Below, piece by piece: positions 26,261-33,739 of a stretch of DNA of 51,068 bases; the first letter of the stretch is position 1, and every line of letters starts with the position of its first letter. Origin of the DNA: CAYUYV01 sp050331455 (GTDB taxonomy: Bacteria > Pseudomonadota > Alphaproteobacteria > JAJFIK01); the NCBI GenBank assembly GCA_050331455.1, contig JBHJGV010000021.1:1-51068 (forward strand). Reading direction: 5' to 3'. The notes beneath the pieces were generated by a model. That model saw only the letters and a program-made list of their open reading frames with translations. It was not told the DNA's origin and did no database searches. Made by a program: the position numbers and the translations under genes.

Positions 26261-27565
26261 ATGGGCGCTTGCAGGCTTTTGCTGGCCCTTGCTTGGATGC
26301 TGTTGCCGTGCGGCGCAGCCCAGGCCGAGGTCGTGCTTCTCAAGGCGGCCCGCATGATCGACGTGTCCACCGGCGCGGTCATCGCGCCGGCCCGCGTTCT
26401 GATCGATGGGGGACGCATCGCAGCCGTTAATCCGGATACGGTAGGGCCGGATGCGCCGGGGCCGGATGGGGTCGAAGAGGATCTGACCGTGATCGATCTG
26501 GGCCAGCGCACGCTGCTGCCGGGACTGATCGATATGCACACCCATGTCACGCTGGATTTCTTTACCGCCGACCACTGGACGCGCGCACCGGTGATCGAGA
26601 CGCCGGCGGACTGGGCCCTTTATGGCGTGCAATTCGGCGGTCAGACTTTGGGTGCCGGCTTCACGACCGTGCGTGATGCGGGGGCCTGGCCGGGCTTTCC
26701 CGACGTCGCCCTGATGCGGGCCATCGAGGCCGGGCGGGTCGTCGGGCCCCGGATGTTTCCGGCCGGCCATTACATTTCCATCACTGGCGGCCATTGTGAT
26801 GTGGGCGGCTTCGCACCCGGTGTCATGGAGTTGGGCCCTAAACAAGGCATCGCCGACGGGACCGACGAAATCCTCAAAGCCGTGCGTTACCAGGCCAAGC
26901 ACGGCGTGAAGGTGATCAAGGTGTGTGCCACATCGGGCGTCTTCTCCCGGGGCGATCTGCCAGGCGCGCAGCAATATTCCGCCGGGGAACTGCGCGCCGT
27001 GGTGGAGGAGGCGAGCCGTCAAGGGCTCAAGGTCATGGCCCATGCCCATGGGGCTCGGGGCATTCTGGCGGCTGTGAAGGCGGGGGTAGCCTCGATCGAG
27101 CACGGCTCCGTCCTGACCCCCGAGATCGTCGAGGAAATGGTCCGCCGGGGCACCTATCTCGTGCCGACCATTTATCTGCGGGACCGGCCCCTGCCTCCGA
27201 AGACCCCGGAAAACACGCGTGCGAAGCGGGCCTATCTCAAACAGTTTGTGGAGCGCAGCTTCACCCTGGCCCTGGAAGCGGGCGTCAAAATCGCGTTCGG
27301 AACGGATTCCGGTGTGTTGCCTTTCGACCTTGTCGGTCGGGAGTTCCATGCCATGGTCCGGCGCGGTATGAGCCCACTCCACGCTCTGCAAACGGCGACG
27401 ATCAATGCCGCCGATCTGCTGGGTGTGGACGATCGAGGCCGGATCGAGCCGGGACTGCTTGCGGATCTCATCGCCGTCGACGGCAACCCGCTGGACGACA
27501 TTCGCGTCCTGGAAACAGTGCCCTTCGTTATGAAGGGCGGTGTCGTCATAAAGTCCGAACCGTGA
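26261..27565 (+). CDS. Exported metal-dependent amidohydrolase
   Basis: This 434-residue amidohydrolase-superfamily enzyme has a Sec signal peptide (LLLALAWMLLPCGAAQA). Metal ligands are visible: HTH at 93-95, the lysine that is carbamylated (K220, in VKVIKVCATSG), H261/H263 in MAHAHG, H281 in SIEHGS and Asp349 in FGTDSG. This is the binuclear imidazolonepropionase/Xaa-Pro (prolidase-like) subgroup of exported dipeptidases. The ATG at 26261 is chosen for the signal peptide and CGGGAGG at 26244-26250. It lies 136 bp after the LacI gene. Peptide hydrolysis is the likely role; the substrate is not readable. Confidence 0.88.
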   Translation: MGACRLLLALAWMLLPCGAAQAEVVLLKAARMIDVSTGAVIAPARVLIDGGRIAAVNPDTVGPDAPGPDGVEEDLTVIDLGQRTLLPGLIDMHTHVTLDFFTADHWTRAPVIETPADWALYGVQFGGQTLGAGFTTVRDAGAWPGFPDVALMRAIEAGRVVGPRMFPAGHYISITGGHCDVGGFAPGVMELGPKQGIADGTDEILKAVRYQAKHGVKVIKVCATSGVFSRGDLPGAQQYSAGELRAVVEEASRQGLKVMAHAHGARGILAAVKAGVASIEHGSVLTPEIVEEMVRRGTYLVPTIYLRDRPLPPKTPENTRAKRAYLKQFVERSFTLALEAGVKIAFGTDSGVLPFDLVGREFHAMVRRGMSPLHALQTATINAADLLGVDDRGRIEPGLLADLIAVDGNPLDDIRVLETVPFVMKGGVVIKSEP

Positions 27566-27611
27566 AATCATGGTCCCCAGATTTGGGCAACGCCGAAAGG
27601 GGAGGCGGACC

Positions 27612-28040
27612 ATGGCGAGCAAGGTGACGGCGGACGAAGTCAATGCATTTTATGCGGAGCAGTTTCCCGGCGGCGGCGGCAGGGACCGGATTGTCGAGGT
27701 GCGGGAAGACTATGCCCGGCTGCGCCTCGCGGTGGACCGCAGCAATATCCGCCCCGGTGGCTATATTTCCGGGCCGACCCAAATGGCGCTTGCGGACAGC
27801 GCGGCCTATGTCGCGATTTTCACCCGCATCGGCATCGTGCCCATGGCGGTCACCAGCTCGCTGACGATCAATTTTCTGCGGCCCTGTATCGGTGAGGCGG
27901 TCATCGCCGAAGCAATCCTCATGAAACTCGGGCGCTCGCTTGCCGTCATTGAGGTCGATATCAGGGCGGACGGCAGCGACAAGACGGCGAGCCACGCGGT
28001 GGTCAACTATGCCCTTCCGAGTGGCTCGCACGCCGGTTGA
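27612..28040 (+). CDS. PaaI-type hotdog thioesterase
   Basis: This 142-residue hotdog-fold protein of the PaaI thioesterase type should hydrolyse acyl- or aryl-CoA esters. The family turn is YISGPTQMALADSAAYVAIF, with the Asp of ALAD at the catalytic position, then SSLTINFLRPCIGEAVIAEA and the strand SLAVIEVDIR. The start at 27612 has GGAGG upstream, and it follows the amidohydrolase by 46 bp. It converges with the GMC oxidoreductase (gap 24 bp). Substrate is unknown. Confidence 0.88.
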   Translation: MASKVTADEVNAFYAEQFPGGGGRDRIVEVREDYARLRLAVDRSNIRPGGYISGPTQMALADSAAYVAIFTRIGIVPMAVTSSLTINFLRPCIGEAVIAEAILMKLGRSLAVIEVDIRADGSDKTASHAVVNYALPSGSHAG

Positions 28041-28064
28041 CGCCCCCGTTCTTGCGGCGGTCGT

Positions 28065-29561
28065 TCAGGCGGCGGCCAGATGATCGGCCAATCGAAGGGT
28101 GAGTTGTACGATGGTGAAGGTCGGATTGGCGTGACCCACCGTGCGGAACACGCTTGATCCGGCCATGTAAAGGTTCTCGGTGCCGAATACCCGGCAATCG
28201 GCATCGACCACCCCATCCTGCGCCGATCCCGCCATGCGGGTCGTCCCCATATGGTGGTGACCGATCGCCCGGAAGCCTTCGGAGATTTGCGGCACCCGCC
28301 ACTCCTCCGCGAGGGCCCACTCATCGATCCGGATACGACCGAAATCGTTGCGGGCAAAATGGCGCCCCATTTCCAGTACCGCCTCGCGGATGGTCTGGGC
28401 GTCGAGATCGGTCAGGTTCCAGTCGAGGACGATCTTCCGCAGGCCGAGCGCATCCCGCTTGTCGGAGAGTCGCACCCGGCTCTCCCGGTTGGGGACCTGC
28501 TCGGAAGCCAGACGGAGATAGCCGGCATTCTTGCCCCGGGCACAGGCGACCTTGTTGTCGAACAGCGTGTAGATGTCCCAGAGAGTTTCATTGCTGCAGA
28601 CGATGGTCTTGATCCGATCCCTCAGATGGCGCGGCGGCAGCAGTTCGGGAATCTCGACCAGGCGCACATTGAACTTGTTGATCCCGGCATCGTTCACGAA
28701 GGCATCGGTTGCCGCGACAAAATTATCCGTACGCCCATATTTTGTGGTAACCGGATTGACGATATAGGCCCCGAAATCGAAATGCGGGTGTTCCATGAAG
28801 TAACGGCCGACATGGTCATGCTGGTTGCCCAGGCCGTTCGGAAACTGTTTGTTGGCATTGAGCAGGAAACGCGGGTTTTCGAGCCCGCCCATCGAGACCA
28901 CGAAATGGGTCGCGGAGGCTTTTTGAACCGGCGCGTCGGCGCCGTAACCACGGTAGTGGAAGCTTGAAACGCGCCCTGTTTCCAGGTCCAGTTCCGCATC
29001 CACCACATTGGCATTGAGCAGGACGTCGATCCGGTTGCTCGTTTTCAGAACGTCGAGATATTTCTCGCCGAAGGGACCATTCTCGCCGACCCGAACCGTC
29101 GAATGGCGGAAGGTAATGTCCCGGATCGGCTGGTTGCCTGAGCCCTGTTGCTCCGGGTCAGGAAAGTCCTCGACCTCCAGGATTTCGGCGGCGGTGCTCT
29201 GGTAACGGCGCATATCGGCGTAGGAAATCGGCCAACCGGACTCGGGGATGTGATCGCGCCGCTCGAAATCGGCCGGATCGAGAGGGCGGCACCAGCCCTG
29301 CCAGTGGTTCGAGGAGCCGCCCAGATAACGCATGCGGGTGGCGTCGAGGGGCACATATTCCCGGCCCACACTGTCGCCCTCGTAAAGGGACTGGGACCGG
29401 TCCGTGTATTCGAGTTCGCCCGCCTCGAGCAGCAGGATGCGTTTGCCCCGGTCTGCGAGCTGCGTGGCCAGCACCAGACCGGCAACCCCGCCGCCGGCAA
29501 TGCACACATCGTAAGGACCCTCGGGCGTGAACCCGTCCTGGACCATGGTGTCGTACAGCAT
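28065..29561 (-). CDS. GMC family FAD-dependent oxidoreductase
   Basis: This 498-residue FAD enzyme has the dinucleotide fold VCIAGGGVAGLVLATQLADR near the N-terminus, then YLGGSSNHWQGWCRPLDPAD, a GMC-type FAD loop. The C-terminal motifs FRAIGHHHMGTTRM and VGHANPTFTIVQLT include the catalytic His region. It has no signal peptide and belongs with alcohol or sugar dehydrogenases that use quinone or cytochrome acceptors. It lies 49 bp behind the 62-residue exported protein on the same strand, a pairing that recalls small-subunit partners of GMC dehydrogenases but is not proven. Substrate is unknown. Confidence 0.9.
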   Translation of the reverse strand: MLYDTMVQDGFTPEGPYDVCIAGGGVAGLVLATQLADRGKRILLLEAGELEYTDRSQSLYEGDSVGREYVPLDATRMRYLGGSSNHWQGWCRPLDPADFERRDHIPESGWPISYADMRRYQSTAAEILEVEDFPDPEQQGSGNQPIRDITFRHSTVRVGENGPFGEKYLDVLKTSNRIDVLLNANVVDAELDLETGRVSSFHYRGYGADAPVQKASATHFVVSMGGLENPRFLLNANKQFPNGLGNQHDHVGRYFMEHPHFDFGAYIVNPVTTKYGRTDNFVAATDAFVNDAGINKFNVRLVEIPELLPPRHLRDRIKTIVCSNETLWDIYTLFDNKVACARGKNAGYLRLASEQVPNRESRVRLSDKRDALGLRKIVLDWNLTDLDAQTIREAVLEMGRHFARNDFGRIRIDEWALAEEWRVPQISEGFRAIGHHHMGTTRMAGSAQDGVVDADCRVFGTENLYMAGSSVFRTVGHANPTFTIVQLTLRLADHLAAA

Positions 29562-29610
29562 GGAAGCCCCCTGGCGTATGGCCCCGGCCCGTCGCCGGAC
29601 CGTGGACGGA

Positions 29611-29799
29611 TCAATATCTATGTTCGGGGAAGAGTTTAGGAAGATCGCTCTCGTTCAGGACCCAGCCGTCCACGATGACGAAGGGGCCTGCGATCTTTTG
29701 AATCCGGCGTGGCCCTGCGCCGCGGGCACCGGCAGCGGCTTGGCCCGCCCCCAGCCAGGGCAGGGTCAGGAAAAATCCCAGCAGCGCGCGGCGGTTCAT
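29611..29799 (-). CDS. Small exported protein, 62 aa
   Basis: MNRRALLGFFLTLPWLGAGQ begins a twin-arginine-like signal, then AAAGARGAGPRRIQKIAG and the mature core PFVIVDGWVLNESDLPKLFP. AAGGAG seven bases before the ATG supports it. The (V/I)xGWVL pattern recurs in small alphaproteobacterial exported proteins as I recall, but their role is not known. It precedes the GMC oxidoreductase gene by 49 bp and could be an accessory or chaperone subunit. Too short for a stronger claim. Confidence 0.7.
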   Translation of the reverse strand: MNRRALLGFFLTLPWLGAGQAAAGARGAGPRRIQKIAGPFVIVDGWVLNESDLPKLFPEHRY

Positions 29800-29906
29800 G
29801 GGTCAGGCTCCTTGTGAACAGGTTTCTGGGTGAACAGTTTTTAGACAAAGCGAATGAGCGGGAGGGTAAGTCCAGAGTCCCTCCCGCGCAACGCGGCGGC
29901 GAGGCC

Positions 29907-30470
29907 TCATTCCCCGTAAGACTGGCCTTCCAGATCGATGAAAGCGTCGAGTTGGGGCACATAGGGGGCGACGGCATCACGGTCTGCCTGGGGGACGGTG
30001 CGAACGGTCTTCGCAAAGGCCATGGCCGATTCCACGGTGCTGCGCATATTCGGCGGCAGCATGTCGAGCTGGGCCGGTGTCATGCTCTGGGCCATTTCCA
30101 GCGCCTCTGCGGGCGTCTTCAGGGCGATATAGGCGAGCATGACGCGGTCACCGGTCTCGGCCCAGGCTTCGGGACTGGCGAACCCTTGCGATTTAACCAG
30201 CTTGGCATAGCGGCCATAGGCGTCCGAGGAGGCCTCGCGCAATGCTTTGAGACCGTCCGTGAACGGTGTCGTCGGCACGGGCTTGCCAGCCTTGACATCC
30301 GCATCGAGGGAGACGTCGAGACCTTCGGCCTCGAAGGTCTTGTTCAGTTCGAATGCGGCCGGAAGCCCTTCGACGAACCGCTTGACGTCGGCGTCCGACA
30401 GCGCGGCGGCGGCGGGCACGCTCCAGACGAGCAGAAGGCCGAGGACGGCTTGGGTGATCATGCGTGTCAT
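29907..30470 (-). CDS. Exported helical protein of unknown function
   Basis: This 187-residue protein has a clean Sec signal peptide (MITQAVLGLLLVWSVPAAAA) and a mature part rich in short helices: LSDADVKRFVEGLPAAFELN, SSDAYGRYAKLVKSQGFASP and PQADRDAVAPYVPQLDAFID. No family motif is recognised. AAGGAGAG before the ATG at 30470 sets the start; the frame continues 83 codons further upstream without support. It precedes the small exported protein by 107 bp on the same strand. Confidence 0.7.
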   Translation of the reverse strand: MTRMITQAVLGLLLVWSVPAAAALSDADVKRFVEGLPAAFELNKTFEAEGLDVSLDADVKAGKPVPTTPFTDGLKALREASSDAYGRYAKLVKSQGFASPEAWAETGDRVMLAYIALKTPAEALEMAQSMTPAQLDMLPPNMRSTVESAMAFAKTVRTVPQADRDAVAPYVPQLDAFIDLEGQSYGE

Positions 30471-30634
30471 GCGTTTACTCTCCTTGAACGCGACGCCGGC
30501 CTTTCCGACGCGGGGCCACACCATAGGCTGGATCGGCACCATGGCCAATCCTTGCAAGACCTCGTCGGACGTCCTTGCTATTCTGCAACAGGCACCGGGC
30601 AGGGGGTCCGGTTCGACCAGGAAGGAACCAAACA

Positions 30635-31018
30635 ATGCTTCAACTGATCCTGCGGGTGCTTGTGGGCGTCCTCGGACTTCTGGGCCTCGCTCTGGCGGCC
30701 CGTTTCTGGATGGACCCAATGACGGCGGCGGAGGGGCTGGGCCTGTCCAGCCTGAACGATCTGGGCACGGCCACGCTGCGTGCCGATCTCGGGGCCTTTT
30801 TCGGCACCACGGGGCTGTTCTGCCTTGCCGCGGCTCTTCTCAACCGGGCTGCCCTCATGTCGGCGCCGATCGCGCTGTTCGGTCTCGCCCTGGCGGGGCG
30901 GACATATTCTCTGCTGATGTTCGGGCCGGCCGAGGGCGGCATGCCGCCGATGATCGTCGAGGGCGTGACCCTGGCGTTCTTCGCACTGGGACGGTTCTTT
31001 CTCGGGCCCAAAAGCTGA
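30635..31018 (+). CDS. Four-helix membrane protein (DUF4345-like)
   Basis: This 127-residue integral membrane protein has hydrophobic segments at about 3-22, 45-63, 68-90 and 103-122. The start MLQLILRVLVGVLGLLGLAL, a central LRADLGAFFGTTGLFCLAAA and GLALAGRTYSLLMFGPAEGG resemble DUF4345-type proteins. The 3' end, including the stop codon, lies in the first copy of a 20-bp tandem duplication. The start is set by GAAGGAA. Function unknown. Confidence 0.75.
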   Translation: MLQLILRVLVGVLGLLGLALAARFWMDPMTAAEGLGLSSLNDLGTATLRADLGAFFGTTGLFCLAAALLNRAALMSAPIALFGLALAGRTYSLLMFGPAEGGMPPMIVEGVTLAFFALGRFFLGPKS

Positions 31019-31040
31019 GGCTCGGGCCCAAAAGCTGAGG
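31001..31040. repeat. 20-bp perfect tandem duplication over a stop codon
   Basis: CTCGGGCCCAAAAGCTGAGG occurs at 31001-31020 and again at 31021-31040 without change. The first copy carries the final codons and stop of the small membrane protein. The second copy plus the following AGCCCGAGC can fold as a short GCTCGGG/CCCGAGC hairpin. It looks like a recent slippage duplication. Confidence 0.95.
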
Positions 31041-31070
31041 AGCCCGAGCTGCCGATGCGCGCGGCGGGTC

Positions 31071-32063
31071 TCAGGCCCGCCGGGCGAATTTATTGCCGAA
31101 GACCGCCAGCAACAGGCCGAGAGACGTGAAACCGGACAGCACATTCCCCAAAAGCAGAAGCTGTCCGGCAAGGGTGTTGGCAACCAGAATATCCGTCAGG
31201 CCGAGGGTCGAGAAACCGATTGCCGCCGCGAAATAGGGCCGGAACGCGTTGTCTGTGCCCGATGTGGGCAGGAAGCTCAGCGCACCACCCTGTTCGGCAA
31301 GGTCGAAGGCGAAGCCGAAGGCCGCGATCATCACGGCGGCGAAGATCACCACCCGGCCCATGCTGCGTCCGAAATCCGTCAGCCGCCAGAACTCGAACAA
31401 GAGCTTGCGCAGCATGATCCGGTGGAGCGCGCGCCACCGCACGCCGCGTGGGCGGCCGAACCTGGACCAGTCCTCAAAGGCGCGATCGAGCTTGTCGATA
31501 TGCTGCCAGGTTGGCCGCACGATGATCCGGGTCTCGCGGAAAAACGCATCGATATATTCCTGGTCGAGAATATCGCGCCGCAGGATCGGGTGGCCGTAAC
31601 AGGTCTCTGCGCCCTGGATACCGAAGAATTGGCCCAGCATGCGGCGCCGGTCATAGGTCGCCTCGGCGAGGCGGACCCCAGAGATGTTGGTCTGGCGCAT
31701 GACCGCGCCGGTCAGATCCGTGCCCCACAGGTCTGCCCCCGTCAGATCGGCGCCCCACAGATCCGCCTCGAACAGATTGGCCCGGGCAAAGCGGCAGTGG
31801 TGGAGGCGCGCGCCCCACAGATTGGTCCGGCTGAAATCGATCCCCGTGAGCATGACATCCATGGTGGTCCATTCGGGCAGGTTGAACCGTCGGTTGCGCA
31901 GGTCGATCTCGTTCTGCGGGACCGTGAACATGGGGTTGTCGATCAGCTCCCGGTGGAAATCGACATGGTTGAGGTCTGGAATAATGTCGGGGTTTTCCTG
32001 GCGCCAAGCGTTCCAGGCCGCAACGCCTTTGTGCAGAATCTCGACATGGTTGGGATTGGCCAC
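31071..32063 (-). CDS. Pentapeptide-repeat protein with ion-channel-like membrane domain
   Basis: This protein of about 330 residues starts at GTG 32063 (VANPNHVEILHKGVAAWNAW); the longer frame upstream is Arg/Pro-rich and overlaps the divergent deiminase promoter. Residues ~35-130 are A(D/N)LxX pentapeptide repeats, for example FARANLFEADLWGADLTGAD. The C-terminal third has two membrane helices flanking ALSFLPTSGTDNAFRPYFAA and GFSTLGLTDILVANTLAG, where the TLGLTD stretch sits where K+-channel proteins have a TxGxGD filter. It is probably a degenerate or specialised pore. Function is inferred. Confidence 0.78.
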   Translation of the reverse strand: MANPNHVEILHKGVAAWNAWRQENPDIIPDLNHVDFHRELIDNPMFTVPQNEIDLRNRRFNLPEWTTMDVMLTGIDFSRTNLWGARLHHCRFARANLFEADLWGADLTGADLWGTDLTGAVMRQTNISGVRLAEATYDRRRMLGQFFGIQGAETCYGHPILRRDILDQEYIDAFFRETRIIVRPTWQHIDKLDRAFEDWSRFGRPRGVRWRALHRIMLRKLLFEFWRLTDFGRSMGRVVIFAAVMIAAFGFAFDLAEQGGALSFLPTSGTDNAFRPYFAAAIGFSTLGLTDILVANTLAGQLLLLGNVLSGFTSLGLLLAVFGNKFARRA

Positions 32064-32241
32064 CGCGTGTCCCCCCTTCGTTGAGCCCCGCCCGACACTG
32101 CCATCGCTTGCCCTGTCTGCGATGGGCCGGCGGGACGCTGCACTCTGCCATGGACGGCGCAGGACTTTCCAATCAGTCTGAGGACCGTACGGACCGGTGG
32201 CGGAGCTGTCAGTCCGCGTCCCCCATATGGAGGAAAGATCA

Positions 32242-33642
32242 ATGACCACGCGCCGCCAGGTTGTGAAATCGGGGCTTGCCTTGGGTGCCGCCGCCATGGC
32301 GGGGGCCCAGTTTTCCGGCCCGGCCCGGGCCGCCGACACGCCCTTTCTCACGTCCGATTTTGGACGTCTGAAAAAGGTGCTGGTCCATTCCGTCACGCCG
32401 ACCGAACAGGCCATCGGCAAGCGGGGGCAGGGCCTTGTGCCCTATGCCGAGGTGGACCGGGTGGCCATGGCGCGCCAGCAGGCCGGCCTGATGGATCTGC
32501 TGCGCGCGAGCGGGGCGGAGGTGATCGAGGTCGCGGATGCCCTGGCATCCGCCATGGAGGCAACCCGCTCCAGCGGCGTGTTCGCCGCCTGGCTGAAGGC
32601 CTCCTTTCCGCGCCTCTCCGCCGACCCGTCCCAGGTGACGGCGGAAATGATCCTCGGGCGCGATGCTTCGGTTCAATTCAATCTGGGTCCGGACGGCAGT
32701 TATGTCCATCGCGGGCCACGCTCCACCAGCACCATGTGGACCCGCGACAGCGCGTTCATGACGCCGCAGGGCCTCGTGATGGGCCGCGCCGCGACGGCCC
32801 GCCGGGGCCAGGAAAACATGCTCCTGCGCTTTCTCTATGCCCATGCCCCTCAGCTAAAGGACTATCCCATCGTCTTCGACGCGGTCGAGGAGGGCTTGAT
32901 CATCGAAGGGGGCGACGCCATGGTGGCCGATGCCGGAACCCTGGTCCTGGGCGTTGGCAACCGTACGGATCCGCGCATCGCCCCGGTGCTCGCCCGCCGG
33001 CTGAACATGGATGTGCTGACGGTCCAGACGGTCGAGAAGGCCTTCCTGAAGCGCGGACCCTGGTCCCGGAGCGGGCCGGCCGGTGCCCTGCGTGTCCTGT
33101 TGCTGCACCTGGACACCTATTTCACGCTTGTCGGTCCCCGGCACGGCCTCGCGCTGCCCTTTCTCATGGAAAAGGCGCACAGCGAGGATGGTCCCCTGGC
33201 CCGCTTCATCCGCGGAGCCCGCGCCGACACGGGGCTTGACGTGGACGAGGCCGAGGCGGGCCTTGCCATCCTCAAAGGCTTTGGAAAGGTGGCGCTGTTC
33301 AAGGCAGGTACGGGCAAAAAGGACAGCCTGGGCGATCTGAAACTCGTCGATTATCTGCGTGGGGAGGGGTATCGCCTTACCTTCACAGGGGGGGCGGCCG
33401 AAGGGAACAGCGATGAGGCGATCTTCCGCCATTTCATGTCCGTGACCTATCCGGAGCAGAGGCGCCAGGCAACCAATGTGGTCCAGGCCGTACCGGGACG
33501 GGTCATCGCCTATGACGGCAATCCGGCAACCCGGGCCGCCCTTGAAGCTGACGGCGTGACCGTTGACACCTTCGAAGGCCGCGAGCTGTGGTTCTGGCAC
33601 GGCGGCCCGCACTGCCTGACCCAACCCCTCGAACGGGGCTGA
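32242..33642 (+). CDS. Tat-exported arginine deiminase-like amidinotransferase
   Basis: This 466-residue protein starts MTTRRQVVKSGLALGAAAMA with a twin-arginine signal, then an arginine-deiminase-family catalytic domain. Landmarks are MWTRDS at 165-170, EGGD at 222-225, HLDTYFT at 289-295 and the nucleophile Cys458 in GGPHCLTQPL near the C-terminus. These are the Asp/Glu/His/Cys set of guanidino-modifying enzymes. Classical arginine deiminases act in the cytosol, so Tat export is notable. GGAGGAAA sets the start. Whether it acts on free arginine, agmatine or a peptide is unknown. Confidence 0.88.
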   Translation: MTTRRQVVKSGLALGAAAMAGAQFSGPARAADTPFLTSDFGRLKKVLVHSVTPTEQAIGKRGQGLVPYAEVDRVAMARQQAGLMDLLRASGAEVIEVADALASAMEATRSSGVFAAWLKASFPRLSADPSQVTAEMILGRDASVQFNLGPDGSYVHRGPRSTSTMWTRDSAFMTPQGLVMGRAATARRGQENMLLRFLYAHAPQLKDYPIVFDAVEEGLIIEGGDAMVADAGTLVLGVGNRTDPRIAPVLARRLNMDVLTVQTVEKAFLKRGPWSRSGPAGALRVLLLHLDTYFTLVGPRHGLALPFLMEKAHSEDGPLARFIRGARADTGLDVDEAEAGLAILKGFGKVALFKAGTGKKDSLGDLKLVDYLRGEGYRLTFTGGAAEGNSDEAIFRHFMSVTYPEQRRQATNVVQAVPGRVIAYDGNPATRAALEADGVTVDTFEGRELWFWHGGPHCLTQPLERG

Positions 33643-33683
33643 CAGGCATCGGTGTGGCGAAGCCGCAGAGCGATCTCGCCGGA

Positions 33684-33717
33684 CAAAAAAAGGGCCGCCC
33701 GGCGGGGGCGGCCCTTT
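33684..33717 (-). terminator. Intrinsic terminator for the 1048-aa protein gene
   Basis: GGGCCGCC at 33692-33699 pairs with GGCGGCCC at 33707-33714 around a seven-base loop. Read on the minus strand, the stem is followed by a seven-base T-run (complement of A at 33685-33691), right after the stop of the large gene at 33740. It may also slow plus-strand transcripts of the deiminase gene, which end here. Confidence 0.85.
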
Positions 33718-33739
33718 CCGATGGTCTCGGAGCGTTTGA

